DNA of 64,000 nucleotides from Rhodococcus erythropolis NBRC 15567 (lineage in GTDB: Bacteria; Actinomycetota; Actinomycetes; Mycobacteriales; Mycobacteriaceae). The stretch is taken from positions 1 to 64,000 of the forward strand of contig NZ_BCRM01000024.1 of the NCBI RefSeq assembly GCF_001552595.1. The letters run 5' to 3'. A model generated the notes under the pieces. It was not told the origin of the DNA and made no database searches. It saw nothing but the letters and a program-made list of their open reading frames with translations. This document shows positions 34,187 to 44,324 of the stretch, one piece after another; position 1 is the first letter of the stretch; each line of letters starts with the position of its first letter. Both the position numbers and the translations under genes were made by a program.

Positions 34187-34204
34187 TGTGACAGCTGCGT
34201 CACA
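34187..34204. promoter_or_regulatory. Palindrome upstream of the small-peptide genes
   Basis: TGTGACAGCTGCGTCACA has perfect 6-bp arms (TGTGAC/GTCACA), 53 bp before the 43-aa ORF start. The TGTGA/TCACA half sites recall CRP/GlxR, but the N8 spacing differs from the usual N6. A regulator site is plausible; its identity is not assigned. Confidence 0.4.
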
Positions 34205-34405
34205 TCTGTAATGTATCCGTGACGTGGGTAACAGTAATCATACGAACGACCAGTTGGCAAAGGATTCCGACAATGGGGTCATTATTTCGACTAATAAGGT
34301 CTGCTACTGAAAAAATTCCGGCCAATCGGTCGAATTTCACCGATTCTGTCGTCTCATTGATCAACTGTCCCAAATCCTGCGGTTACCCACCAGTAAACTG
34401 AAATC

Positions 34406-35527
34406 ATGTCTAGCGCAACCTCACTCACGCAGGTGGCTAATTTCCGGTGGCACCGCCATCAACTCGACCGAGCGGCTGCCGGTGACGCCGATCACAGCGA
34501 TTGCAGCATTCTCGATCTCGGGATTCAGAACACCGGACCTGACGGAGCCGCCTGGGCCCTGCGGATCCGCGGCGTCCGCGGCGACGTCACTGAGCTCGCT
34601 CTCGCCTGGACGTTGCGCGGCGCTCCCCACTATTACCGTCGGGGCGACCTGCCTGCCATCGCCGTCGCCACGTCGCCGTTCAGCGAGGCTGATGCAGCCA
34701 AGCGCATTTACGACGCGAATCGGCCCCTGAAGGCCGCCGGCATCCCGACGCTGAGTGCCCTGCAAACAGTTGCTACTGCGATGCGGGACATCGTCTCGAA
34801 ACCAACCGTCAAGGGCGAGATGTCCGCGCAATTGACCACGCGGGTCACCGAGCCCTTTCTGAGATTCTGCCGCCCGTGCAACGCCACTCATCTGTACGAG
34901 ATGCCGTTCCGGCTCGCGGCACTTCAGGCAGGCCTCGAGCTACAGCCGGGCACATCTCCCCCAGTGCTCGAACGCATTCCGGGTTGGCGCCGACGCCCGT
35001 ACACAGCCTCAGGTTCAGACGCCGATCCCCGCTTCGACGTGATTCGCGGGTATCTGCGCTTCTACAGCCCCGCCACTCCTGCTCACGTCGCGTCGTTTCT
35101 CGATGCCCCGGTCAAGGACGTCAAAGCCCACTGGCCCGTCGATACCGAGGAGATCGAGGTGAACGGCGAGAAGCGGTGGATTCTCGAACAAGACCGCGAA
35201 GACCTGCTCGGCTCCCCCTCCGATTCGAGTACGCGCTTGCTCGGGCCTTTCGATCCGTATGTACAGCTCAAGGATCGGGAGACCCTGGTGCCCGATCCGG
35301 CCGCCCAGAAGACGGTGTGGCCGACCCTCGGGCGACCGGGCACGGTGGCGGTCGGCGGCACGATCACCGGACTGTGGCGACCGCGGGCGTCCGGAAAGAA
35401 GCTGAAGGTCGCGATCACCCCGTGGGGAACGTGGTCACGATCGGCCCGTGCAGCAGTGGCCGAGCAGGCCGAAATACTTGCCGAATTTCGCGGCGTCGAG
35501 CTCTCCGAACTGGTCGAAGTATCTTGA
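34406..35527 (+). CDS. Winged-helix DNA-binding (HTH_42, AlkZ-like) protein
   Basis: The 373-aa protein has the PF06224 architecture: N-terminal LGIQNTGPDGAAWALRIRG, then PHYYRRGDL, YLRFYSPATPAHVASFLD and the C-terminal LLGPFDPYVQ ... GTITGLWRPR. AlkZ-type glycosylases in this family unhook interstrand crosslinks with a QxQ catalytic pair. Here the position reads QNT, with only the first Gln, so activity may differ. It stands before the fumarase gene. Confidence 0.78.
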   Translation: MSSATSLTQVANFRWHRHQLDRAAAGDADHSDCSILDLGIQNTGPDGAAWALRIRGVRGDVTELALAWTLRGAPHYYRRGDLPAIAVATSPFSEADAAKRIYDANRPLKAAGIPTLSALQTVATAMRDIVSKPTVKGEMSAQLTTRVTEPFLRFCRPCNATHLYEMPFRLAALQAGLELQPGTSPPVLERIPGWRRRPYTASGSDADPRFDVIRGYLRFYSPATPAHVASFLDAPVKDVKAHWPVDTEEIEVNGEKRWILEQDREDLLGSPSDSSTRLLGPFDPYVQLKDRETLVPDPAAQKTVWPTLGRPGTVAVGGTITGLWRPRASGKKLKVAITPWGTWSRSARAAVAEQAEILAEFRGVELSELVEVS

Positions 35528-35641
35528 TCGAGCCAGTGGCATCCGGATAATTCCAGCTCACACCCGCCCCGATTCGGAGAAGGAAACCCCCAACGATAAC
35601 CTGAATGCGACCTTCGCACGCACCCTTGTTCAGGAGAGATG

Positions 35642-37339
<1,698 letters not shown>

Positions 37340-37352
37340 ACGCGTCAACAGC

Positions 37353-37390
37353 AAAGAGCCCCGGCGAGTTTCGATCGCCGGGGCTCTTTT
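37353..37390 (+). terminator. Rho-independent terminator after fumarase
   Basis: A perfect 15-bp stem AAAGAGCCCCGGCGA with its complement and loop GTTTCGA is followed by TTTTGTGT. It starts 13 bp after the fumarase stop and can also serve the convergent membrane-protein gene. Confidence 0.92.
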
Positions 37391-37399
37391 GTGTCTTTG

Positions 37400-37750
37400 T
37401 CAGGTCCAGAGCGCGGCCACGAATACGGTTACGATCGACAACCCGCCGACGACGTGCACCAGATTCGGATTGGGTTGCCCCTTCTTCTGCTTCGCCCGGG
37501 TGATCTCGGCCAGCGCCACGATCACCAGCGAAAGCACCAGCTTCACAGCGATTTTCGCGTGAATGTAGTTCTTGTCCAGCGCGCCTTCGCCCAAGCCGAC
37601 GATGATCAGGCCGGACACGAACTGCATCCTGGCACCCCACACCATGACCTCGGTGATCGAAGGAGCCTTGAGGACGGTGAAGTAGCTACCGACCAGGGCA
37701 GCCATACCGAGTAGGTGAATCACTACAAAGATATTGTAAAGAACAGACAT
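37400..37750 (-). CDS. Small integral membrane protein
   Basis: The 116-aa protein has four predicted helices: LYNIFVVIHLLGMAALVGSY, RMQFVSGLIIVGLG, IAVKLVLSLVIVALAEI and VGGLSIVTVFVAALW. The histidines in helix one (VVIHLLG) and after helix two (YIHAKIAVK) could coordinate haem or metal, but no family is recognised firmly. Confidence 0.75.
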   Translation of the reverse strand: MSVLYNIFVVIHLLGMAALVGSYFTVLKAPSITEVMVWGARMQFVSGLIIVGLGEGALDKNYIHAKIAVKLVLSLVIVALAEITRAKQKKGQPNPNLVHVVGGLSIVTVFVAALWT

Positions 37751-37803
37751 ACGATCACTCTATCCCGTACTTCGTTCCAGGCGAACGGAACTGAGAGTTC
37801 CTG

Positions 37804-38367
37804 TCAGAATATCCCGGCTTCGGCTGCAGCAGAACGGTATTTGGCGGCCAACGTATCCACCGTCTCGTGTGCGTTCAGCCCACTGGGATTGGGCACGATC
37901 CACAGAGCGGCACCTTCGAAAGGCTGATCCTGCCGCCCCGCTTTGGCTCGTTTGTCAGCGAAAGCAGTGCGATAGGCGGTGATTCCGGCGAAGGCAACCA
38001 CTTTCGGTTTGGTCGAACGCACGACTGCCCGCACCCGCACTCCTCCGGCGGCAAGTTCCTCTGCATTCAACTCGTCGGCTCTGGCCGTCGCGCGAACGGC
38101 GAGATTGGTGATACCGACGCCGCGATCGATCAGGTGCTGCGTGTCAGCGTCCGACATACCCGCGGAAGGATCGATCGGACGCTCGATGATGCCTGCCCTC
38201 AGCAGTGCCGGGTAGAACCGATTACCCGGCCTGGCGAAATGCGCGCCCGTCGCCGCCGTCCACAGTCCCGGATTGATACCGACGAACAACAGACGACAAT
38301 TCGGCCCGATCAGATCCTCGATCTCGGCGTCTCGGAAAGACTCCAGTTCGGCGCGCGTGAATCCCAT
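37804..38367 (-). CDS. mug: G/U mismatch-specific DNA glycosylase (Mug/TDG family)
   Basis: This 187-aa uracil-DNA-glycosylase superfamily member has motif 1 GINPGLWTAATGAHFARPGN, including the catalytic Asn of GINPG, and motif 2 NPSGLNAH. It should excise uracil or ethenocytosine opposite G. An unusual 20-bp gap separates it from the WS/DGAT gene on the same strand. Confidence 0.9.
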   Translation of the reverse strand: MGFTRAELESFRDAEIEDLIGPNCRLLFVGINPGLWTAATGAHFARPGNRFYPALLRAGIIERPIDPSAGMSDADTQHLIDRGVGITNLAVRATARADELNAEELAAGGVRVRAVVRSTKPKVVAFAGITAYRTAFADKRAKAGRQDQPFEGAALWIVPNPSGLNAHETVDTLAAKYRSAAAEAGIF

Positions 38368-38387
38368 GCTGCCAGTACATCAGGCCG

Positions 38388-39716
38388 TCACGACAGCGCT
38401 TCGCGTACCTCGTCGATCGCGTCGTGCATCATCTGCTCGTACACGTCGATGTCCGGGATCGAGGCCGGACTGCTGGTGATGCTGATCGTCACCGTGTCCC
38501 CGATCCCGTGTACGCCGTGGGTCAACGACATGACCGGTGACAAACTCGGGAAGCCCGCTGTGAACCGAACGACGCCGCCTCCGAGCACCAGATCCGCGTC
38601 ACCGCGCGCGACACTCGACACCACGGTGTTGCCGGTGACCTCGTCGGGCACCGCCGTGAAATCGTATTGCTGCACGCCCCAACGGACCAGCGGGCCGGGA
38701 ACCGCGTTCAGCGCGAGATCCGACGCTGCGCTGGACGGATGGGATGCCCGTGCGCGGCGCTCGTCCATCGACTCCTTGATCAGTTGGGCTCGCTCACGGA
38801 GGTCATCGACATCCGGGAACAGTCCGACACCTGCATTGCGGAAGTGGTTGCGCGCCGTGGGTGTACCCGCCTTGGCGATGGTCACCTCAGCCCCCAGTTC
38901 CGGCGGTACCGAGCCGTCTCGCTCGGTGAGGTAATTCGCCATCGCCAGCGAGATGGCTGTCATCGCTCCGACTGTGACGGATACGCCGTCGCCACGGAAA
39001 TCTGCGCTGTCCCGCACGACCATGCGCACCAGTCGGTGAGGTCCAGGCGGGATGTTGGAGCGCACCTTGGGACGGCTCGCCGCCTGCGGCGCAACAACTC
39101 CCGATTCGGTGTCCGCCTGCAGCTGTAACTGCGCTCGGTGCCCCGCCCGGCCGTCGCGGAACAGCGAAACAAGTTGACCCGGAAGGCGCAGGGCGGCGCG
39201 GCCCAGAATCTCGGCTGATCCGCTACGCCGCACGTCCGTCTTCTGCTGCGCGGGCGGTTGCGGCGAGAACAGCTGGCGAGCAATCGCCGACGCGCATTTG
39301 CCGTCCGCCAGAGAATGAGCGACCTGCAGAACTGCGATCAGCGCCGGGCCGCTACAACGCGGCGCGCCGGTGACGCCGTGGAACAGGTGAAGCGTCCACG
39401 GGGACTCACGCGGGTCGACGTGGTTTTCGAGAAGCTTTTCGATTCCGTGAATACACGATGGCCACGAGTCATCCGGCAGCTCATGCACTCTCACCAACGA
39501 GGCATCGACCGGCATGGGATCCCAGAGCGGATAGTCGAGATGCCACGGTGATTCACGAATCCGAACATTGAGATCCGGAATGAGCGACGCTCGTTCCACC
39601 ACCGAGCGTCGTAGCTCGTCGATCGACTGGCTCTGCCCGTCGAAACAGTAGAGCAGTAGTTGATCGTTGGGGATCTTCTCCGAAATCCAGAAAGTTTGGG
39701 CATCGGTGGGCGTCAT
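38388..39716 (-). CDS. Wax ester synthase/diacylglycerol acyltransferase family protein
   Basis: The 442-aa WS/DGAT-type acyltransferase begins MTPTDAQTFWISEK. The active-site motif normally HHxxxDG reads AHSLADG (His134-Asp138-Gly139), so the catalytic second His is kept and the first is Ala. The C-terminal half has GNTVVSSVARGDADLVLGGG. These enzymes make triacylglycerol or wax ester for storage lipid. The start at 39716 was chosen by family alignment, since no ribosome site is clear. It follows the SRPBCC gene by 32 bp. Confidence 0.8.
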   Translation of the reverse strand: MTPTDAQTFWISEKIPNDQLLLYCFDGQSQSIDELRRSVVERASLIPDLNVRIRESPWHLDYPLWDPMPVDASLVRVHELPDDSWPSCIHGIEKLLENHVDPRESPWTLHLFHGVTGAPRCSGPALIAVLQVAHSLADGKCASAIARQLFSPQPPAQQKTDVRRSGSAEILGRAALRLPGQLVSLFRDGRAGHRAQLQLQADTESGVVAPQAASRPKVRSNIPPGPHRLVRMVVRDSADFRGDGVSVTVGAMTAISLAMANYLTERDGSVPPELGAEVTIAKAGTPTARNHFRNAGVGLFPDVDDLRERAQLIKESMDERRARASHPSSAASDLALNAVPGPLVRWGVQQYDFTAVPDEVTGNTVVSSVARGDADLVLGGGVVRFTAGFPSLSPVMSLTHGVHGIGDTVTISITSSPASIPDIDVYEQMMHDAIDEVREALS

Positions 39717-39748
39717 CCGTAACACCGGGAGACGGTACCACCGGCTCG

Positions 39749-40243
39749 TCAGCCCTTTTCGGCAGCAGCTTTCAGCTGGGACAGGCCCTTCTCGAAATCC
39801 TTTCCGACGAGCTTGTCCATGCTGAAGATGAAACCGAAGATCTTGAAGAACAGATTCTTCTTTCCAGTCATCTTCCACGTCACCTGAACTTCACCGGCAT
39901 TGGGAGAGGCACCGGCATTCGGAGAGATGAGAAAGGTGGTGACGTTCTGTGCCTTGAACGGCTTGAGGAAGGCCAGGTCCAAAACTACGCGTTCGTCTGG
40001 GACGGATTCGGTTATCACCATCGAACCGGAGCCTGCCTTCTTGTTTCCGGCCCAGGCGTACGAAGCCCCGACGCCCGCGTCAGGACCCGCGTACGTGCGC
40101 TGCATTGCCGGGTCGAGACCTTCCCAGGGCGACCACTGCGTCCACTGGTGGAAATCGTTGATCAACGCGAAGACGACCGATGCTTCTGCCTTGACGATCG
40201 TCGTACGTTCTACCAGGAATTCGTCGGAATTCTGCGAAGCCAT
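39749..40243 (-). CDS. SRPBCC (START/Bet v1-like) family protein
   Basis: The 164-aa protein has typical family segments: VKAEASVVFALINDFHQWTQ followed by WSPWEG, YAGPDAGVGASYAWAG, and the C-terminal long helix DFEKGLSQLKAAAEKG. Such proteins bind hydrophobic ligands in a deep cavity. Being just upstream of the WS/DGAT gene it may bind lipid, which is inference from context. Confidence 0.88.
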   Translation of the reverse strand: MASQNSDEFLVERTTIVKAEASVVFALINDFHQWTQWSPWEGLDPAMQRTYAGPDAGVGASYAWAGNKKAGSGSMVITESVPDERVVLDLAFLKPFKAQNVTTFLISPNAGASPNAGEVQVTWKMTGKKNLFFKIFGFIFSMDKLVGKDFEKGLSQLKAAAEKG

Positions 40244-40318
40244 CGTCGATCTCCAATTCTCGGGCGTGACAAGTGTTCGGAATTATCCACGGTCGACGAG
40301 ATCGGGGCGAGTCGACAC

Positions 40319-40684
40319 TCAGTCGCGCAGACACAGGCAGAAGTGGTGACCGACCGGGTCGCGGTAGACGCGGAAAGTCTGATGCTCCGGGATGCCGGTC
40401 ACCCGCTGCGCACCCAGGCTGATCACCCAAGCCTCCGCGGGGTCGAGAGAATCGACGAGCAGATCCAGATGGATTCCGACGCCGGATGTCGGCCAGTCGA
40501 CCGGAACAAAATCCGGAGCAAGCTGAAACGCGAGCCGCTCGCCGGCGGGTCCTTCGATCACGTGCCAATCATCTTCGTCCCGAACGCTTTTCCAGTCGAG
40601 GACCTGGACGTAGAAGTTGGCCAATGCAGCCGGATCCGGGCAGTCCAAGACTGAGTAGTCCATACCGATGTTCGGACGCGTCAC
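40319..40684 (-). CDS. VOC family (glyoxalase-like) protein
   Basis: The 121-aa single-domain glyoxalase/dioxygenase-fold protein begins TRPNIGMDYSVLDCPDPAAL and ends VYRDPVGHHFCLCLRD. No substrate is known. The GTG start overlaps the stop of the preceding membrane-protein gene (GTGA). Confidence 0.85.
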   Translation of the reverse strand: MTRPNIGMDYSVLDCPDPAALANFYVQVLDWKSVRDEDDWHVIEGPAGERLAFQLAPDFVPVDWPTSGVGIHLDLLVDSLDPAEAWVISLGAQRVTGIPEHQTFRVYRDPVGHHFCLCLRD

Positions 40685-41067
40685 TGAGCCTTCTTCTCCT
40701 GAACTTTCTTACGCACGAACAACAACGGAAGCACCAGCGTCGCAAGTGCTGTTACCAGCCACACGACGACTGTTCCCAGAATCCACGTCGAGACACCGGA
40801 GATCGACAGATTGGAGAAGAGCGACGCCACCAACAGAGCGACAAACGTCGACACCAATCCGATTCCGCCGAGAAATGCTGGTGCGTGGCGCTTTGCCACT
40901 GTCGCGATGAACGGCGCCAGGACCGACTGCGCTATCGCAAAGATCACGACCGCAACGATGAATCCGGATGTGGGCGCCGAGAAGCCCGAAAGAATCAACG
41001 ACGCAACAAGAAGCCCGACAGCGGCAGAACCCAGGAAGATCGCGGCGCGAATCAGGAAGCTGATCAT
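40681..41067 (-). CDS. Four-helix membrane protein, phage-holin-like family
   Basis: This 128-aa protein has four helices (FLGSAAVGLLVASLILSGF, FIVAVVIFAIAQSVLAPFI, FLGGIGLVSTFVALLVASLF, WILGTVVVWLVTALATLVL) and a basic tail RKKVQEKKAQ. It resembles the small four-helix proteins annotated as superfamily IV holin-like in actinobacteria. There is no prophage context, so lysis is unlikely. Confidence 0.7.
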   Translation of the reverse strand: MISFLIRAAIFLGSAAVGLLVASLILSGFSAPTSGFIVAVVIFAIAQSVLAPFIATVAKRHAPAFLGGIGLVSTFVALLVASLFSNLSISGVSTWILGTVVVWLVTALATLVLPLLFVRKKVQEKKAQ

Positions 41068-41107
41068 TTGTTGATCCTATATGTCGGAAATCGAGCAGAA
41101 CAGATAT

Positions 41108-42073
41108 TCACAATCCCAGAGATTCCTGCACCTCTCGCAATGTACGGGCCGAAGATCGGAGCCCCGAAGCCTCTTTTTCTGAAAGCGGTACCTCGAGGAC
41201 TCGACCGGCACCCGCACGACCGACCATCGTGGGAAGGGACAGGCAAACGCGCTCGAGTCCGTGGACACCGGTCTGCAAGGTCGATACCGGAAGAACCCGT
41301 TGTTCGTCCCGCAACACGACTTCCGCGATGAATGCGCTCGACAATCCGATGGCGAGGTTGGTCGCACCCTTTCCTTCGATGATCTCGTAAGCACTCTCGA
41401 CCACAGACTTCGCGACATTCGCGCGTAAGTCGGGGCCGAGGACGCCGCCCGACGGTCCCACGAACGAGGTTGCCGGCACCCCGCCGATGGTTGCGCTCGA
41501 CCAGAGCGGAATCTCGGAGTCCCCATGCTCGCCGACGATGAAGGCATGGACGTTCTCGACCGCGACTCCGAGTTCGGTGGCCAGCAGGAATCGCAATCGG
41601 GCCGTGTCGAGCACCGTCCCCGATCCGAAAATTCGGCTGCGGTACGACGGTCCCGCAGCCTGGATCGCTGCGTAGGTCGCCACGTCGACCGGGTTGGTGA
41701 CGAAGAGTAGAACCGCGTCCGGTGACACCGCCAATAGTTGTTCGGTCAGAGTCTGTGCAATCTTGACGTTCACCGCGGCAAGTTCGAGCCGCGACTGGCC
41801 GGGATGCTGTTTTGCGCCCGCGGTGACGACGACCAAGTCGGATCCCGCGGTGACCGAGATGTCATCACCTCCCTCGACGGTGCACGGCGGTGTGAACTGG
41901 GTGCCGTGGTTGAGATCGAGAACTTCGGCGCGGACCTTTGCACTGTTGGTGTCGTAGAGGGCGAGCGCGTCGGCTGATCCGCGTATCAAGCACGCGTACG
42001 CAATCGCAGTGCCGACGCTTCCCGCACCGACAACGGACACTTTTCGCCTGGATGAACGATTCGGCGTCGTCAT
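41108..42073 (-). CDS. ldh: L-lactate dehydrogenase
   Basis: This 321-aa NAD-dependent enzyme has the Rossmann motif GAGSVGTAIAYACL, the substrate loop GAKQHPGQSRLEL with the Gln that favours pyruvate/lactate over malate, VTNPVDVATY, and the catalytic His in VGEHGDSEIPLW. It interconverts pyruvate and lactate. It is divergent from the LysB-like gene. Confidence 0.92.
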   Translation of the reverse strand: MTTPNRSSRRKVSVVGAGSVGTAIAYACLIRGSADALALYDTNSAKVRAEVLDLNHGTQFTPPCTVEGGDDISVTAGSDLVVVTAGAKQHPGQSRLELAAVNVKIAQTLTEQLLAVSPDAVLLFVTNPVDVATYAAIQAAGPSYRSRIFGSGTVLDTARLRFLLATELGVAVENVHAFIVGEHGDSEIPLWSSATIGGVPATSFVGPSGGVLGPDLRANVAKSVVESAYEIIEGKGATNLAIGLSSAFIAEVVLRDEQRVLPVSTLQTGVHGLERVCLSLPTMVGRAGAGRVLEVPLSEKEASGLRSSARTLREVQESLGL

Positions 42074-42180
42074 GGGTAAATGGTGCTCGCTCGATAACGA
42101 TTTCGCAGCACAACGGATTGCCAGTCTCTTCTCAGGGTTTGGAAGCCGACCTCTCAGAATTGACGTGGATCATCGCTGGC

Positions 42181-43050
42181 ATGGCTGAGGTAACCGTTCT
42201 TGCAGTTGGCGGCACCGGCGAATCCCACGTCGGCGACCACGGCGACCGTGTGCGCGGACTCCTCAGTGCCGTCACCGACGAACTCGACAGTCGATTCGAT
42301 TCTCGCTGGGTCGCCTATCCCGCTTCGTACGGCCCGGTCGCCGACGGCGGCCTGAGCTTTCGGCACAGCACCGCGATGGGTGTGAAGGCCCTCTCGACCG
42401 CAATCGCAGAGACAGACGGCCCACTCATGCTGATCGGATACTCACAGGGATGCACCGTGATCCGCGCGGCTCTTCCGACATTTACTTCTCCGACGACTTC
42501 TCCGACGCTGAACGGCGCCAACATCATCGGAGTCGGATTGATCTCCGATCCACAACAACCGACCGGCGTCATCGAAGGTTGCGAGGGACACGGAGTTGCC
42601 GGCGACGGACCCGAAGTCCAGCCGTGGATTCCGGTCAAGTGGATCGGGCACCCACAGGACATGATCTGTAATGCCAGCGACGACAGCTACATTCGCGACA
42701 TCGCAGACTTGACGCGCTGGATGTCCTTCTCCCAGGCACGCGTGTGGGCACAAAAAGTTTGGGAACTACTTCGTAGCAATGCTTTCCAGAATGCGCAGAA
42801 GACTCGTTTCAGTCCGAAACAATGGCGCACCGATCTACGACGCATTCGCACCGCGTTCCTCGAAGTCCTCGGCTATCTGCCGACGCGGTTGAACCTGAAC
42901 CGCTTTCAGCTCGAGAACCCTCGCGGCGGTAGACACATCAGCTACGCGATCGAACCTCTCGACGAGAGCGGACTGACCGGGTGCGAGCTTCTGGCGTCGT
43001 GGATGAAGGTCCAGGCGAACGGCGTCGAGCAGCGCGTTCACGCAGCCTGA
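42181..43050 (+). CDS. Cutinase-like/LysB-like alpha-beta hydrolase
   Basis: The product is 289 aa without a clear signal peptide. A Gly-rich first strand (VLAVGGTGES) is followed by the nucleophile elbow GYSQG with Ser88, a likely acid at Asp160 (GHPQDMICNAS) and His252 (GGRHISYAIEP). Spacing of Ser, Asp and His is close to that of mycobacteriophage D29 LysB (82, 166, 240), which cleaves the mycolate-arabinogalactan ester. PE-PPE-type esterases share this fold. Substrate is therefore inferred, not shown. Confidence 0.7.
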   Translation: MAEVTVLAVGGTGESHVGDHGDRVRGLLSAVTDELDSRFDSRWVAYPASYGPVADGGLSFRHSTAMGVKALSTAIAETDGPLMLIGYSQGCTVIRAALPTFTSPTTSPTLNGANIIGVGLISDPQQPTGVIEGCEGHGVAGDGPEVQPWIPVKWIGHPQDMICNASDDSYIRDIADLTRWMSFSQARVWAQKVWELLRSNAFQNAQKTRFSPKQWRTDLRRIRTAFLEVLGYLPTRLNLNRFQLENPRGGRHISYAIEPLDESGLTGCELLASWMKVQANGVEQRVHAA

Positions 43051-43057
43051 CCTTTAC

Positions 43058-43074
43058 CGTTAGTTTACCTAACG
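43058..43074. promoter_or_regulatory. Inverted repeat before the GDPD gene
   Basis: CGTTAG and CTAACG flank TTTAC, 38 bp before the GDPD start. It contains TTTACCTAA, part of an IdeR-like site (about 12 of 19 matches), but could equally be a phosphate-regulator site. Function is not assigned. Confidence 0.35.
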
Positions 43075-43112
43075 AACCCCGGCGAGCCATTCGACGCCCT
43101 TACGTTCCTTTC

Positions 43113-44210
43113 ATGCAACTGAGCAGAATATTGTCGTGTGCCGCCGTGACCGTCGCACTCCCCCTCACCGCCCTGGCGACCCCGGCCGGCGCATCGCCAA
43201 CCGGCAGTCTCGACTGGTCCGGTTCGTTCGGTAGTTCAGCACCCCAGCCGGTTTCGACGTTCGACGTCCAAGCCCACCGCGGCGGGCTCGGCCTGTACAC
43301 GGAGAGCAGCCTGGCCGCGTTCTCCAATGCTCTCGAAATGGGCGTCAGCACACTGGAACTCGATACCCAGATCACCGAAGACGGGATCGCTGTCGTCACG
43401 CACGATCGTAAGATCTCGAACAAGAAATGCCTCGACACCGAGCCCGCCACTACCGGCGACCCGGAGTTCCCGTACGTCGGCAAATTCGTCAACACGCTGA
43501 GCCTGCAACAGATCAAGACCATGGACTGTGGCACGCTCCCCCTTGCCGGATACCCTGAGCAGCAAAATGTTCCGGGAGCGAATATGCAGACACTCGAAGA
43601 AGTGCTCGCTCTGGTGAAGTCGTACAACGCACCCGGAATCAAGCTCAACATCGAGACCAAGGTGGAAGCGGGAGCGCCCCACGAGACCGCCCCGCGTGAG
43701 CAGTTCGTCTCTGTAGTCCTCGATACGATCCGGGCAGCCGGATTGTTGGACAGCGTCACCATTCAGAGCTTCGACTGGGGCTCGCTCATGCTCACCCGTC
43801 AACTCGCGCCGAGTGTGCCCGTGGTCGCGCTCACCAACGGTGACTTTCTCCAGGTAGGCAAGGACGGAGCGTCACCGTGGCTCGGCGGTCTGGACATCGA
43901 CGATTTCGGTGGCGACGGCATCTCGGCGGTGGCAACCTTCGGCGCCTCCGCGTACTCCCCTGTCCAAGGAACTCCCCAGGGTGGAAAGGTCGGCGACCCC
44001 GGCTTCGCCTTGTACCCGACAGCCGACATGATCGCGAGCGCACATGCGCGTGGCATGAAGGTCATCCCGTGGACCGTCGATGATCCCGCCACCATGCACG
44101 CCCTCATAGACCTGGGTGTCGACGGAATCATCACCGATTTCCCCGACCGTCTCCGCGCCGTCCTGTCCGAGCGCGGTATGCCGCTACCAGCGCCTGCGGT
44201 CAAGAAGTAA
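43113..44210 (+). CDS. Secreted glycerophosphodiester phosphodiesterase
   Basis: The 365-aa protein has a Sec signal peptide (ILSCAAVTVALPLTALATPA, cleavage near AGA-SP). The GDPD TIM barrel carries catalytic QAHRGG (His55), the metal-binding YTESS, LELDTQITEDG and VVTHDRKISN, and KLNIETK. It hydrolyses glycerophosphodiesters to glycerol 3-phosphate and alcohol outside the membrane, supplying phosphate or recycling lipid head groups. Confidence 0.9.
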   Translation: MQLSRILSCAAVTVALPLTALATPAGASPTGSLDWSGSFGSSAPQPVSTFDVQAHRGGLGLYTESSLAAFSNALEMGVSTLELDTQITEDGIAVVTHDRKISNKKCLDTEPATTGDPEFPYVGKFVNTLSLQQIKTMDCGTLPLAGYPEQQNVPGANMQTLEEVLALVKSYNAPGIKLNIETKVEAGAPHETAPREQFVSVVLDTIRAAGLLDSVTIQSFDWGSLMLTRQLAPSVPVVALTNGDFLQVGKDGASPWLGGLDIDDFGGDGISAVATFGASAYSPVQGTPQGGKVGDPGFALYPTADMIASAHARGMKVIPWTVDDPATMHALIDLGVDGIITDFPDRLRAVLSERGMPLPAPAVKK

Positions 44211-44235
44211 CCTCCACCGCGCACCGAAGCAGGTA

Positions 44236-44304
44236 CCTGAACAGGTACTTCGGCCGATGTCCGCGGGGTGTCGCCGGACGCATCCTGGACAGGTACTTGC
44301 TCGG
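44236..44304. repeat. Pair of direct repeats, CCTGnACAGGTACTT
   Basis: CCTGAACAGGTACTTCGG at 44236-44253 recurs as CCTGGACAGGTACTTG at 44284-44299 with a 48-bp start-to-start distance. Each copy holds the palindrome CCTGnnCAGG. The second copy ends 20 bp before the small ORF, so this may be an operator. Confidence 0.45.
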
Positions 44305-44324
44305 GTGATCGGAGGTGAATTCTG

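Noticed and set aside
34187..34204. CRP/GlxR site before the small-peptide genes
   Set aside because: Half sites TGTGA/TCACA are separated by 8 bases, not the usual 6, so I list it only as an unnamed palindrome.
40681..43050. Prophage remnant (holin-like gene near a LysB-like esterase)
   Set aside because: No integrase, capsid, tail or endolysin genes; the two genes are separated by ldh and lie on opposite strands.
43058..43074. IdeR box regulating the GDPD gene
   Set aside because: Only about 12 of 19 matches and wrong symmetry (N5 between TTAG and CTAA); kept as an unassigned inverted repeat.
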